From assembly GCA_934294885.1 (NCBI GenBank), contig CAKRAK010000039.1, positions 1 through 9,779 of the forward strand: 9,779 bases of DNA, written 5' to 3'. The stretch's first letter is position 1. Each line of letters begins with the position of its first letter. This DNA is from an uncultured Lachnospiraceae bacterium. Its GTDB lineage: Bacteria; Bacillota; Clostridia; Lachnospirales; Lachnospiraceae. Shown piece by piece: positions 1 to 7,091 of the stretch. The notes under the pieces were generated by a model, which was not told the origin of the DNA, did no database searches, and saw nothing but the letters and a program-made list of their open reading frames with translations. The translations under genes and the position numbers were made by a program.

Positions 1-614
1 GCTTCCGGCTGATTACATTCTTCGTCAATCTGCTCTGCCAATGGATGTCTGTATTTTTTAATCGCACGCACCTGTATGAATACCATCGAAATTCCAATCA
101 ATATTAAGATGCCTCCGATATCCAGATTCACAAAATATCCTTCCTTAAGTATTTTTCCATAGGTAAGCTTCGTCATACGTATAGCAATAAATTTGTGATT
201 GATATACGCACTTACGATTGTTTTTACGTTCTCATCAATCACAACTTTTGTCATGCCTTCCACTCTTGCCGTACCGTTCTCTTCCACTCTCTGCTTCAAA
301 TCTACGAACTGTTCCGGTTGCATCCCTACAATATAGCTTTCCTCTGCCGTTGTTACAAGGTAATATCCTTCATATTTATTTTCTGCCAACTTCTCCGGCA
401 CCCGGATAATATCAATATAAGCTGTCTGATTCCCAGGATTGGATTCTTCCTGTAATACCTGCTCAAATGGTCGGACATCATCCATCTTCCTCTTTGTCTG
501 AATCAATCCAAATCCCACCAAAAATATTCCGATCAATAAGAGAATCATTCCGATTGTCCGCCATATTTGATTGAATTTGTATTCTTCTTTTATATGCTTA
601 TTTGTATATTTCAT
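1..614 (-). CDS. Membrane-anchored protein of unknown function, two helices seen, 3' end outside the window
   Basis: I do not recognise this gene. It reads from an ATG at 614 through 204 codons without a stop and runs off the left edge, so the C-terminus is missing. The N-terminus is short and polar, followed by a hydrophobic helix at about residues 19-38 (IGMILLLIGIFLVGFGLI). A polar segment of about 125 residues follows and then a second helix at about 166-183 (IGGILILIGISMVFI), with a basic stretch after it (RAIKKYRH). By the positive-inside rule both ends should be cytoplasmic and the middle segment outside. That segment contains YYLVTTAEESYIVGMQ and a possible small beta-rich domain, but no catalytic motif is visible. 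The start is supported by AGGTGG about nine bases upstream and an extended -10 promoter. It follows uraA by 53 bases but probably has its own transcript. Confidence 0.8.
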   Translation of the reverse strand, partial: MKYTNKHIKEEYKFNQIWRTIGMILLLIGIFLVGFGLIQTKRKMDDVRPFEQVLQEESNPGNQTAYIDIIRVPEKLAENKYEGYYLVTTAEESYIVGMQPEQFVDLKQRVEENGTARVEGMTKVVIDENVKTIVSAYINHKFIAIRMTKLTYGKILKEGYFVNLDIGGILILIGISMVFIQVRAIKKYRHPLAEQIDEECNQPE

Positions 615-642
615 GTCATGTATCCACCTACACTTGAACCCT

Positions 643-651
643 ATTATACCA
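643..651 (-). promoter_or_regulatory. Extended -10 promoter for the gene at 614-1
   Basis: On the minus strand the sequence reads TGG-TATAAT, a perfect -10 hexamer (643-648) with the TGn extension (649-651). No good -35 is seen 16-18 bases upstream, which extended -10 promoters can tolerate. The expected start near 635 leaves a leader of about 20 bases before the ATG. It lies between the uraA stop and the next gene. Confidence 0.55.
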
Positions 652-667
652 TCTATTAACGGAACAA

Positions 668-2062
668 TTATTTAGATTTTACAAATACTCCACGGCTCTG
701 GTCTCCCTCCGGATTTGCACCAAACTGATAATCATTTCCCGGTAAAATCGCATTTAACAAAATTCCGGCAATTGCTGCAATAGCAAGTGCTGTTAATGTA
801 ATAGAAGTCTCTCCGATGGTAAATGTAATACCATTGGAAAATCCGAGTCCGCATACAAAGATAACACCGGCAATGATCAAATTTCTGGATGCAGTCAAAT
901 CAACTGAATTCTCAACAATATTACGGACACCAATGGCAGATATCATACCATATAACATAAAGGATACACCACCGATAATAGCTGACGGCATGGTAGAAAT
1001 AATGGCTGAAAACTTCGGAATAAAGGAAAGAATAATCGCAAATACCGCAGCCAGACGAACTACCATTGGGTCATATACTTTCGAAAGCTCCAATACACCT
1101 GTATTCTCACCATAAGTCGTATTGGCAGGTCCACCGATAGCACCGGCAAATGCAGTTGCTAATCCATCACCAACCAATGTACGATGAAGTCCCGGATTCT
1201 CGATGAAATTCTGACCAACTGTTGCAGAAATGGCTGACATATCACCTACATGCTCCATCATAGCAGCAATTGCAATCGGTGCCATGACAAGAATAGTTGT
1301 AATATCAAACTTACAAAGCTGGAACTGTGGAATTCCGAAAATACCGGCAGACTTAACAGCTTCAAATGCAATGATTGCACTTCCATCCGGATTGGTAAGA
1401 CCGGCTGCATTCATAATCACAGCTGCCACATAAGAAATCACAACACCCATCAAAATAGGAATAATTTTAAACAAACCTTTTCCCCAGATATTAAATATAA
1501 TGATTACCGCTAATGCAATAACTGCAAGATACCAGTTTGTGCTGGCATTGGAAATTGCAGAAGGTGCAAGGGAAAGTCCGATACAAATAATAATCGGTCC
1601 TGTTACAACCGGTGGAAGGAAACGCATTACACGTTTTACTCCGACCAATTTAATAATCAATGCCATAACAAGGTATAAAACACCGGCTGCCACAACACCA
1701 CCACAGGCATATGCAACCTTGTCATTTGCTGCCATATTGGCAAATTTGCCGGTATCAAGACTTGCAACGGTAGAAAATCCACCTAAAAATGCAAAGGATG
1801 AACCTAAAAATGCCGGCACCTTAAATTTGGAACACAAATGAAATAATAACGTACCAAATCCGGCACAAAACAGTGTTACAGATACTGTTAAACCTCTTGT
1901 AAGGGGTTCTCCACAAGCTTCCGCAAAATAACCGGACACTAAAATCGGAACCAAAATCGTAGCTCCAAACATTGCAAACATATGCTGCAATCCTAAAATT
2001 AAAACCTTGGGTAATCCAAGCTGTTTGGCGTCTCTAACAGCGCCGTCATTTAAGTTTTCCAT
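668..2062 (-). CDS. uraA: Uracil permease (NCS2 / nucleobase-ascorbate transporter family)
   Basis: Imports uracil by proton symport across the cytoplasmic membrane, feeding pyrimidine salvage. The protein (464 residues) is highly hydrophobic, consistent with the 14-helix fold of the family, and follows E. coli UraA closely. Seen are GLQHMFAMFGATILVP near residues 24-39, PAFLGSSFAF at 83-92, and the two substrate-binding glutamates, E270 in MMEHVGDM and E319 in NTTYGENTG. The NTTYGEN form is typical of uracil rather than xanthine or urate carriers. A longer frame opens at 2086, but that ATG has no ribosome binding site, whereas GAGG lies seven bases before the ATG at 2062, so I chose 2062. 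It has its own promoter and follows a terminator, so it is likely transcribed alone. No PyrR-type attenuator is visible in the short leader. Confidence 0.95.
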   Translation of the reverse strand: MENLNDGAVRDAKQLGLPKVLILGLQHMFAMFGATILVPILVSGYFAEACGEPLTRGLTVSVTLFCAGFGTLLFHLCSKFKVPAFLGSSFAFLGGFSTVASLDTGKFANMAANDKVAYACGGVVAAGVLYLVMALIIKLVGVKRVMRFLPPVVTGPIIICIGLSLAPSAISNASTNWYLAVIALAVIIIFNIWGKGLFKIIPILMGVVISYVAAVIMNAAGLTNPDGSAIIAFEAVKSAGIFGIPQFQLCKFDITTILVMAPIAIAAMMEHVGDMSAISATVGQNFIENPGLHRTLVGDGLATAFAGAIGGPANTTYGENTGVLELSKVYDPMVVRLAAVFAIILSFIPKFSAIISTMPSAIIGGVSFMLYGMISAIGVRNIVENSVDLTASRNLIIAGVIFVCGLGFSNGITFTIGETSITLTALAIAAIAGILLNAILPGNDYQFGANPEGDQSRGVFVKSK

Positions 2063-2066
2063 ACTT

Positions 2067-2074
2067 CTTCCTCT
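2067..2074 (-). promoter_or_regulatory. Ribosome binding site fixing the uraA start
   Basis: The minus strand reads AGAGGAAG, with GAGG seven bases before the ATG at 2062. It lies inside the longer frame that opens at 2086, whose ATG is preceded only by AT-rich sequence. This favours the internal start and removes eight residues. Confidence 0.65.
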
Positions 2075-2102
2075 CTTTGTATTCATTATTTTAATCTATT
2101 TT

Positions 2103-2131
2103 ATTATGCACGAATCACATTAAAAAAGCAA
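2103..2131 (-). promoter_or_regulatory. Probable sigma-A promoter of uraA
   Basis: The minus strand shows TTGCTT (2131-2126), a 17-base spacer and CATAAT (2108-2103). It lies just downstream of the terminator of the preceding operon and about 40 bases before the uraA start. The predicted leader is only about 35 bases, too short for a classical attenuator or riboswitch. Confidence 0.5.
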
Positions 2132-2150
2132 CCAAACATTGTACGATTAT

Positions 2151-2180
2151 AAAAAAAGACGGGATGCCATATCCCATCTT
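2151..2180 (-). terminator. Rho-independent terminator after the coaBC-to-CinA-domain gene run
   Basis: The minus strand forms a 10-base-pair stem, AAGATGGGAT with ATCCCGTCTT (one G-T wobble), around a five-base loop (2166-2170), followed by a run of seven T. On the plus strand the same position is a C-A mismatch, which supports minus-strand use. It begins five bases after the stop of the gene at 2691-2185 and separates that run from uraA. Confidence 0.88.
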
Positions 2181-2184
2181 TTTC

Positions 2185-2691
2185 TTATATTAAACACTCC
2201 ATTAATACATCATATATTTCTTTTGCAACTGCTAATTTATATGCTAATCTTGTTGGCTGTGGTTCCAATTCAACATAATAAGATTTCATATTGCCCTCTA
2301 TTCCCATTGCAAAATAAACCTGCCCCGGAACGGATGAAGCCTGATTATCCGGGTCAACATTTCCCATTGTTCCGGTCACTCCGATTCCGATATCCGCCTG
2401 ATATGCCTTTATGCAGGCTTTTGCCATCGCCTCTGCGGTTTCCTTGGAATACACTGTATACCGGTCAATGATTTCTTTCGGAACCCCCTGCATAATTTTT
2501 GCTTCATTACAGTAGGTAACAAAGGCACCCTTTAATACTGCGGAAGAACCTTCCGTATCCGTAATCAATGATGCAAGCTGCCCGGCGGTTGCCGATTCCA
2601 TCGTAGTAATGGTCATATGCTTCTCAATTAAAAGTTTTGTCAGCTTCTCATAATCCTTTCGGATTTCTGATTCTATATATTTTTTTGACAT
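2185..2691 (-). CDS. CinA C-terminal-domain protein, possible nicotinamide-nucleotide amidohydrolase (PncC-like)
   Basis: Stand-alone CinA C-terminal domain of 168 residues, without the MoeA-like N-terminal domain of full CinA. Family members studied as PncC deamidate nicotinamide mononucleotide to nicotinate mononucleotide in NAD recycling. Seen are the nucleophile region MESATAGQLAS with S33, the conserved TDTEGSSAVLKGAFVTYCNEAK (residues 44-65) with Y60 and K65, and GVTGTMGNVDP from residue 104. In typical PncC this last loop reads SGIAGP followed by a glycine-rich turn, so the loop here has diverged and the activity should be treated as likely rather than certain. AGGAGG lies 12 bases before the ATG, a slightly long spacing. 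It is the last gene before the terminator, 64 bases after the DUF1294 gene. Confidence 0.88.
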   Translation of the reverse strand: MSKKYIESEIRKDYEKLTKLLIEKHMTITTMESATAGQLASLITDTEGSSAVLKGAFVTYCNEAKIMQGVPKEIIDRYTVYSKETAEAMAKACIKAYQADIGIGVTGTMGNVDPDNQASSVPGQVYFAMGIEGNMKSYYVELEPQPTRLAYKLAVAKEIYDVLMECLI

Positions 2692-2755
2692 ATTTATTTC
2701 TGTCCTCCTGCATAGGCTATACGGCCTTTAAATCCTTTGTTACGGTTTTAAATAT

Positions 2756-3043
2756 TCACATTCCTTTCACGATTACTGCTGTTACTATTACCTGCATTAT
2801 AAATATAACCGGTATCCCCACTACAAAATACCGGTGCTTTGTCTTATGCCGGAATACATACATTCCGGCAAATGCCCCGATGCTGCCACCGATTACTGCC
2901 AATCCCAGCAAGGTCGCTTCCCGGATACGCCATTTGTTATGCTTTGCCTTCCATTTGTCAATCCCATAGATTGCAAAGGTAAACAGGTTGATTACACATA
3001 AATATACAATAAATAAATTGTTATATAATAGATTCCAAATCAT
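2756..3043 (-). CDS. DUF1294 family small membrane protein
   Basis: A 95-residue protein of unknown function carrying the DUF1294 pattern. It has a first hydrophobic helix (about residues 8-26), then YGIDKWKA (26-33), WRIREATLL (38-46), a glycine-rich second helix GGSIGAFAGMYVFRHKTKH (52-70), and a third helix near 73-93. The basic RHKT segment between helices and the DK pair are the most conserved features I recall for the family. No enzymatic role is known to me. The ATG is preceded by GAGGA with a six-base spacer. It sits between acylphosphatase and the CinA-domain gene in the same direction, so it may be co-transcribed, although a possible separate promoter lies upstream. Confidence 0.87.
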   Translation of the reverse strand: MIWNLLYNNLFIVYLCVINLFTFAIYGIDKWKAKHNKWRIREATLLGLAVIGGSIGAFAGMYVFRHKTKHRYFVVGIPVIFIMQVIVTAVIVKGM

Positions 3044-3098
3044 ATTTATTCCTCAAGCATTTAACAGAATTATCTTATTTCCAAATCTTTTGTATTCC

Positions 3099-3127
3099 AT
3101 ATTAATGTCTGCTGTTATATATTGCAA
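3099..3127 (-). promoter_or_regulatory. Possible promoter for the DUF1294 and CinA-domain genes
   Basis: The minus strand shows TTGCAA (3127-3122), a 17-base spacer and TAATAT (3104-3099), in the 113-base gap between acylphosphatase and the DUF1294 gene. The region is AT-rich, so chance matches are likely. No terminator precedes it, so it would be an internal promoter. Confidence 0.3.
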
Positions 3128-3156
3128 AAACTCATATTCCAATCAAAATGTAAATC

Positions 3157-3426
3157 CTACCGAATCCGAAACGCTCTCTCTTCTTCCTCTACAGCCATGG
3201 AAGAAACTTCCACGTCATCAATATAGATGAAGCTTCCCTGCGCAATCCGGTCAAGGAATCCATTCACGAAATCCTTTTCTCCCTGCAATTCCAACTCAAC
3301 TCTGCCATCATATAGGTTGGTCACATATCCGGTTATTCCCAACGAATTTGCCAGATGATAAGCCCGGTATCGAAATCCGACTCCCTGTACACTTCCACTG
3401 ACATAATAATGTTTTCTTATTTTCAT
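3157..3426 (-). CDS. acyP: Acylphosphatase
   Basis: Small cytosolic enzyme that hydrolyses the carboxyl-phosphate bond of acyl phosphates such as acetyl phosphate or carbamoyl phosphate. At 89 residues it has the normal family length and a complete fold. Seen are YYVSGSVQGVGFRYRAY (residues 7-23) with the phosphate-binding loop and catalytic R19, and GYVTNLYDGRVELELQG (33-49) with catalytic N37. These match the arginine and asparagine pair of characterised acylphosphatases. The ATG is preceded by GAGGA with six bases between. It lies 80 bases after the HAD phosphatase gene, in the same direction, in a run of small housekeeping genes. Its physiological substrate here cannot be told from the sequence. 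Confidence 0.95.
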   Translation of the reverse strand: MKIRKHYYVSGSVQGVGFRYRAYHLANSLGITGYVTNLYDGRVELELQGEKDFVNGFLDRIAQGSFIYIDDVEVSSMAVEEEERAFRIR

Positions 3427-3506
3427 ATTCTATCCTCATAAATGCATGCTCATCCTATAAGATTTCCTATTCCGATTGAAAATAATCTCATATCTGTATA
3501 GTCAGC

Positions 3507-4316
3507 TTACAACAAATAACGTTCCACAACCTCTAACAGACCATCTTCATCATTTGTCTTTGATGTAATCACATCCGCAACCTCTTTGATTGCATCCTGT
3601 GCATTTGCCATGGCTACGCCGATTCCGGCATACTGAATCATGGACATATCATTAAATCCATCACCACAGGCAATGGAATTCTTCTTATCCACTCCGATAA
3701 TTTGAAATAATCGGTCTAGAGAAGCTGCCTTATCCACACCTAACGGCATTGCTTCAATAAAGAACGGTTCCGAACGATAAATACTTAATTGATCTTTGTA
3801 AAGAGCTGCCAATTCCTGTTCCAATTGAGGTGCCACGTCTACATTTGCAGTAAATAAACATTTATTTACATCAAAATCCACATAGGCAATCATATCATCT
3901 ACATGCTTTAATTCCAGATGATTTAGTCTTGCTTCAAACTCCATATGTTCATCTAATCTGGTTCCATACAAAAGGTAATTTTTTTCGTATGTCATAAAGC
4001 CCATATCGTGAGAAAGAGCATAGTCATAAAGAGGCTTCATACATTCCTTTGGAAACATCTGCTGATATACGACTTCCTTTGTCTTTACATTTGTAATTCT
4101 GGCACCGTTAAAATTCAATACATAACCACCATATTTTTCAAGCTGCAGTGCATCCGATATCCATTTTACGCCCTGGGTCGGTCTGCCTGATGCAATCATA
4201 ATTGTATGACCGGCCTCCTGAACCTTAAGCATCGCCTCTAACGTCTTTGGCGTAATCTCTTTTTTGCTGTTTGTTAACGTACCGTCAATATCTAAAATTA
4301 AAACCTTTTTATCCAT
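3507..4316 (-). CDS. Cof-type HAD-IIB family phosphatase
   Basis: Haloacid dehalogenase superfamily hydrolase of 269 residues, likely acting on small phosphorylated metabolites such as sugar phosphates or cofactor phosphates. All four catalytic motifs are seen: DIDGTLT with nucleophile D9 and acid-base D11, S43 in IASGRP, K196 in GVDKAASL, and GDGFNDMSM with D219 and D223 for magnesium. The region of about residues 80-190 forms the C2-type cap that sets substrate choice in the Cof/YidA group. The C-terminal segment GIGVAMANAQDAIKEVAD is also characteristic. GAGGA precedes the ATG by seven bases. It begins 63 bases after coaBC and is probably in the same transcript. That position might suggest a role near coenzyme A or flavin metabolism, but specificity in this family is poorly predicted by context. 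Confidence 0.93.
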   Translation of the reverse strand: MDKKVLILDIDGTLTNSKKEITPKTLEAMLKVQEAGHTIMIASGRPTQGVKWISDALQLEKYGGYVLNFNGARITNVKTKEVVYQQMFPKECMKPLYDYALSHDMGFMTYEKNYLLYGTRLDEHMEFEARLNHLELKHVDDMIAYVDFDVNKCLFTANVDVAPQLEQELAALYKDQLSIYRSEPFFIEAMPLGVDKAASLDRLFQIIGVDKKNSIACGDGFNDMSMIQYAGIGVAMANAQDAIKEVADVITSKTNDEDGLLEVVERYLL

Positions 4317-4379
4317 GTTCCTATCCTCTTTTGTTATTTTCCGTTATACCTTTAACGACCTTTTCTTTGAGCCGCTTCC

Positions 4380-5567
4380 TTACAACTGAAGTAATTCATC
4401 TAATATTGCCTTAGCAACCTCATCCTTTGAAAGAATCGGAAGTTCTTTTACTCCATCCTTCTGAATCAATGTTACTACATTGGTATCGGTACCAAATCCG
4501 GCTCCTGCCACCTTTAAATTATTAGCAACAATCATATCTGCATTTTTTGCCGTTAATTTCTTTGTGGCATTTTCTAACATATCCTTTGTTTCCATAGCAA
4601 AACCGCAAAGCTTCTGATTTGGCTTCTTATGTTCTCCAAGATATTTTAATATATCTGTTGTCCGGGCAAGGGAAATGGACATATCATTATCTGACTTTTT
4701 AATCTTATCCTCTGCAACCGTAACAGGCGTATAATCAGCCACCGCCGCTGATTTAATAATAAAGTCAGCATCCTCTGCCTCTTTTTTTACTGCTTCAAAC
4801 ATATCCTTGGCACTGACTACATCGATTACTTTCACAAAACCCGGCTTTTCAATCGCTGTTTGTCCCGAAATTAATGTTACATCCGCTCCACGCTCCATTG
4901 CGCATTTTGCAATGGCATATCCCATCTTTCCGGTGGAATGATTGGAAATAAACCGAACCGGATCAATTGCCTCCATGGTAGGACCGGCTGTTACAACCAC
5001 CTTTTTTCCTGTCATATCCTTCTCATAATGAAGCTCCTTCATAATATAAGAAAGTAAGGTTTCCTCCGACGGAAGTTTTCCGGAGCCTGTATCGCCACAT
5101 GCCAGATAGCCTGTTGCGGGAGTGATGATTTCGTAGCCGTATTTCTGTAATTTTTTCAAATTATCCTGTACAATTTCATTTTCAAACATATTGGTATTCA
5201 TGGCAGGTGCAATGTACTTTGGTGCCTTGCAAGCCATAATGGTTGTTGTCAGCATATCATCTGCAATTCCATTTGCAATCTTTCCGATGACATTGGCAGA
5301 TGCCGGAGCGACCATAAATATATCCGCACGCTTTGCAAGGGCAACATGCTCTACATTAAACTGAAAATTCCGGTCAAAGGTATCCACCAGACATTTATTA
5401 CTTGTTAATGTCTCAAATGTAATCGGGTTAATAAAATTGGTAGCATTCTTTGTCATGATAACATTCACATCAGCATGCAGCTTAACTAACATACTGGCAA
5501 GATTTGCAATCTTGTATGCCGCAATTGAACCCGTTACACCTAACACAACTGTTTTACCTTTTAACAT
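4380..5567 (-). CDS. coaBC: Bifunctional phosphopantothenoylcysteine decarboxylase / phosphopantothenate-cysteine ligase
   Basis: Catalyses two consecutive steps of coenzyme A synthesis: ligation of cysteine to 4'-phosphopantothenate (CoaB), then FMN-dependent decarboxylation to 4'-phosphopantetheine (CoaC). The N-terminal CoaC half (about residues 1-185) shows the flavoprotein opening GVTGSIAAYK, catalytic H74 in NVEHVALAKRADI, PAMNTNMF with N124, and the lid cysteine C157 in GYLACGDTGSGKLP. The CoaB half (about 187-395) shows VVVTAGPTMEAIDPVRFISN with N209 in the conserved SNHSTGKMG, SAAVADYTP, and K288 in EDKIKK. The length of 395 is normal, so both activities should be intact. GGAGG lies six bases before the ATG. 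It follows the pantothenate genes after a 167-base gap with a strong promoter candidate, and is head of the downstream run. Confidence 0.97.
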   Translation of the reverse strand: MLKGKTVVLGVTGSIAAYKIANLASMLVKLHADVNVIMTKNATNFINPITFETLTSNKCLVDTFDRNFQFNVEHVALAKRADIFMVAPASANVIGKIANGIADDMLTTTIMACKAPKYIAPAMNTNMFENEIVQDNLKKLQKYGYEIITPATGYLACGDTGSGKLPSEETLLSYIMKELHYEKDMTGKKVVVTAGPTMEAIDPVRFISNHSTGKMGYAIAKCAMERGADVTLISGQTAIEKPGFVKVIDVVSAKDMFEAVKKEAEDADFIIKSAAVADYTPVTVAEDKIKKSDNDMSISLARTTDILKYLGEHKKPNQKLCGFAMETKDMLENATKKLTAKNADMIVANNLKVAGAGFGTDTNVVTLIQKDGVKELPILSKDEVAKAILDELLQL

Positions 5568-5619
5568 AATGTTCCTCCAAATATCCTTTTATCAATCTAT
5601 CATTCCATAAAAATGAAAA

Positions 5620-5697
5620 TACACATCAAAAATATACAAAATTTTTCTTCTGACAGTTCTAATGCTATCACAAAGTCCGGTATATTTTCAATGTGTA
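5620..5697. repeat. 18-base inverted repeat flanking the coaBC promoter
   Basis: On the plus strand the arm at 5620-5637 reads TACACATCAAAAATATAC. The arm at 5680-5697, read on the minus strand, is TACACATTGAAAATATAC. They match at 16 of 18 positions and are separated by 42 bases that hold the -10 box of the predicted coaBC promoter. The right arm covers the -35 hexamer. If the promoter is right, that arm is not transcribed, so the pair looks more like two DNA binding sites in opposite orientation than an RNA hairpin. AT-richness makes chance similarity more likely than usual. Confidence 0.5.
5662..5691 (-). promoter_or_regulatory. Probable extended -10 promoter of coaBC
   Basis: The minus strand shows TTGAAA (5691-5686), an 18-base spacer ending in TGA, and TAGCAT (5667-5662). 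The TGn extension supports it. The expected start near 5655 gives a leader of about 88 bases before the coaBC ATG. It lies in the longest intergenic gap of the window, between panD and coaBC, and is enclosed by an inverted repeat. Confidence 0.55.
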
Positions 5698-5734
5698 AAT
5701 CCATTTTCAACGTATTTTTACAAGTCCAATTCCA

Positions 5735-6130
5735 TTAATCAAATTTAGGGCTTAACACACCGTGCTTTTCGTAATTGGAAACCTTTGCAATTCCGTTTTT
5801 ATCATCCACAAAAACAACACTTGGCTTGTGCTCCTTTGCTTCTTCCGGTGTCATCTGTGCATAACACATAATAATAACATGATCCCCTACCGCAACCTGA
5901 CGGGCTGCTGCTCCATTTAAACAAATCATGCCGGAATTCGGCTCGCCGGCAATGGTATAGGTTTCAAAACGATTTCCGTTTTCTACATCCACAATCTGCA
6001 CATATTCATACTCCAATATGCCGGCTGCCTCCATCAAAACCGGATCCACCGTAATACTTCCAACATAGTTAAGCTCTGCCTGTACAACGGTTGCACGATG
6101 TATTTTTCCTTTTAACATGTTCACTAACAT
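5735..6130 (-). CDS. panD: Aspartate 1-decarboxylase proenzyme
   Basis: Makes beta-alanine from L-aspartate, the amine half of pantothenate, using a pyruvoyl group formed by self-cleavage. With the start at 6130 the protein has 131 residues and matches E. coli numbering: K9, cleavage at G24-S25 in YVGSITVDP, R54, T57 and Y58 in RFETYTIAG, and N72 in LNGAAARQVAVGD. The first four bases of the longer frame are TTGA, a weak start at 6145, whereas AAGGAG lies six bases before the ATG at 6130, so I chose the latter. It is the last gene of the pantothenate run, about 100 bases after panC. That gap is larger than others in the operon and holds no clear terminator or promoter. No PanZ-like maturation factor is seen, in line with self-processing PanD proteins. 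Confidence 0.97.
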   Translation of the reverse strand: MLVNMLKGKIHRATVVQAELNYVGSITVDPVLMEAAGILEYEYVQIVDVENGNRFETYTIAGEPNSGMICLNGAAARQVAVGDHVIIMCYAQMTPEEAKEHKPSVVFVDDKNGIAKVSNYEKHGVLSPKFD

Positions 6131-6136
6131 AACTTT

Positions 6137-6142
6137 CTCCTT
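6137..6142 (-). promoter_or_regulatory. Ribosome binding site fixing the panD start
   Basis: AAGGAG on the minus strand, six bases before the ATG at 6130. It lies within the five extra codons of the longer TTG-initiated frame, which therefore is probably not used. The resulting protein numbering places the self-cleavage serine at 25, as in E. coli. Confidence 0.8.
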
Positions 6143-6231
6143 CAAATCTTTCCCTGATAATTAAGAAACGTTTTGCAACTCACATTTCCGCATTTATTTA
6201 TGAAAATTTAATATGATTTACCGGCTGCCTC

Positions 6232-7074
6232 TTACATCATAATACGATTATCAATCAAACGGGTGGAACCGATATAAACAGCAATGGCAATCAATACGGC
6301 ACCTTCTATTTTTTCAATCGGCTGAATATTATCGAAGCTTACGACTTCCACATAATCAATCTTAGCAAGAGGACAGGTATTCAATTTGTCTGTAATAATC
6401 TGCTTTACCTTTGCGGCATCCTTTTCACCGGATTCAATGGCTTTCATAGCTTCTTCTAAGGACTGATTCAAGATAACTGCCTGTGCTCTTTCCTCTTGGG
6501 ATAAATAGGTATTTCGAGAGCTTTTTGCAAGTCCGTCTGCTTCTCTGACAATCGGACAACCGATAATTTCAATATCAAAATCTAAATCAATGACCATACG
6601 ACGGATAATTGCAAGCTGCTGTGCATCCTTTTGTCCGAAATAAGCACGATTTGCCGGTACAATATGGAACAGCTTGCTGACTACAGTCTGCACCCCACGG
6701 AAATGTACGGGACGACTTTTACCGCATAACTGCTCCGGTAACACGCTCATATCAACAAAGCTATGGAAATCCGGTCCATACATTTCAGAAACCTCCGGAT
6801 GAAAAATCAAATCCACACCGGCTGCTTCACAGATTTTGGAATCATGCTCCAAATCTCTTGGATAAGCCTCCAGATCTTCATTTGGACCAAACTGCATCGG
6901 ATTTACAAAAACACTGACAACCACCTTATCATTTTCTTTTCTGGCTCTCTCCATCAGACTCTTGTGACCTTCATGCAAATAACCCATTGTAGGCACCAAT
7001 GCAACTGACATTCCCTGTGACTTCCACTCTTTTACCAAATCTCTTGTCTCTTTAATACTTCCTGAAATCTTCAT
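6232..7074 (-). CDS. panC: Pantothenate synthetase (pantoate-beta-alanine ligase)
   Basis: Condenses pantoate with beta-alanine in an ATP-dependent reaction through a pantoyl-adenylate, the last step of pantothenate synthesis. The 280-residue length is normal. Seen are the HIGH-like nucleotide motif PTMGYLHEGH (residues 28-37) with H34 and H37, VNPMQFGPNEDLEAYPRD (57-74) for pantoate binding, FGQKDAQQL (146-154), and READGLAKSSRN (177-188), the KMSKS-like loop. The C-terminal dimer domain begins near residue 190 and includes KIDYVEVVS. AAGGAG lies eight bases before the ATG, and the start is 17 bases after the panB stop, so panB and panC are surely co-transcribed. Confidence 0.97.
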   Translation of the reverse strand: MKISGSIKETRDLVKEWKSQGMSVALVPTMGYLHEGHKSLMERARKENDKVVVSVFVNPMQFGPNEDLEAYPRDLEHDSKICEAAGVDLIFHPEVSEMYGPDFHSFVDMSVLPEQLCGKSRPVHFRGVQTVVSKLFHIVPANRAYFGQKDAQQLAIIRRMVIDLDFDIEIIGCPIVREADGLAKSSRNTYLSQEERAQAVILNQSLEEAMKAIESGEKDAAKVKQIITDKLNTCPLAKIDYVEVVSFDNIQPIEKIEGAVLIAIAVYIGSTRLIDNRIMM

Positions 7075-7091
7075 CCTTCTATCTCCTTCTA

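Noticed and set aside
195..455. Plus-strand frames opposite the left-edge membrane protein
   Set aside because: The minus-strand frame has a promoter, ribosome binding site and coherent membrane topology; the plus-strand frames show none of these.
816..1841. Several plus-strand frames of 67-113 codons opposite the uracil permease gene
   Set aside because: They are antisense to a strongly conserved transporter, have no ribosome binding sites and resemble no family. They are by-products of its codon use.
2692..2755. Short hairpin AGGC-CGTATA-GCCT between the DUF1294 and CinA-domain genes
   Set aside because: Only four base pairs and no T-run, so it is neither a terminator nor a credible RNA element.
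4317..4379. Possible promoter (TATAAC with a weak -35) between coaBC and the HAD phosphatase gene
   Set aside because: The -35 is poor and there is no terminator before it; co-transcription with coaBC is simpler.
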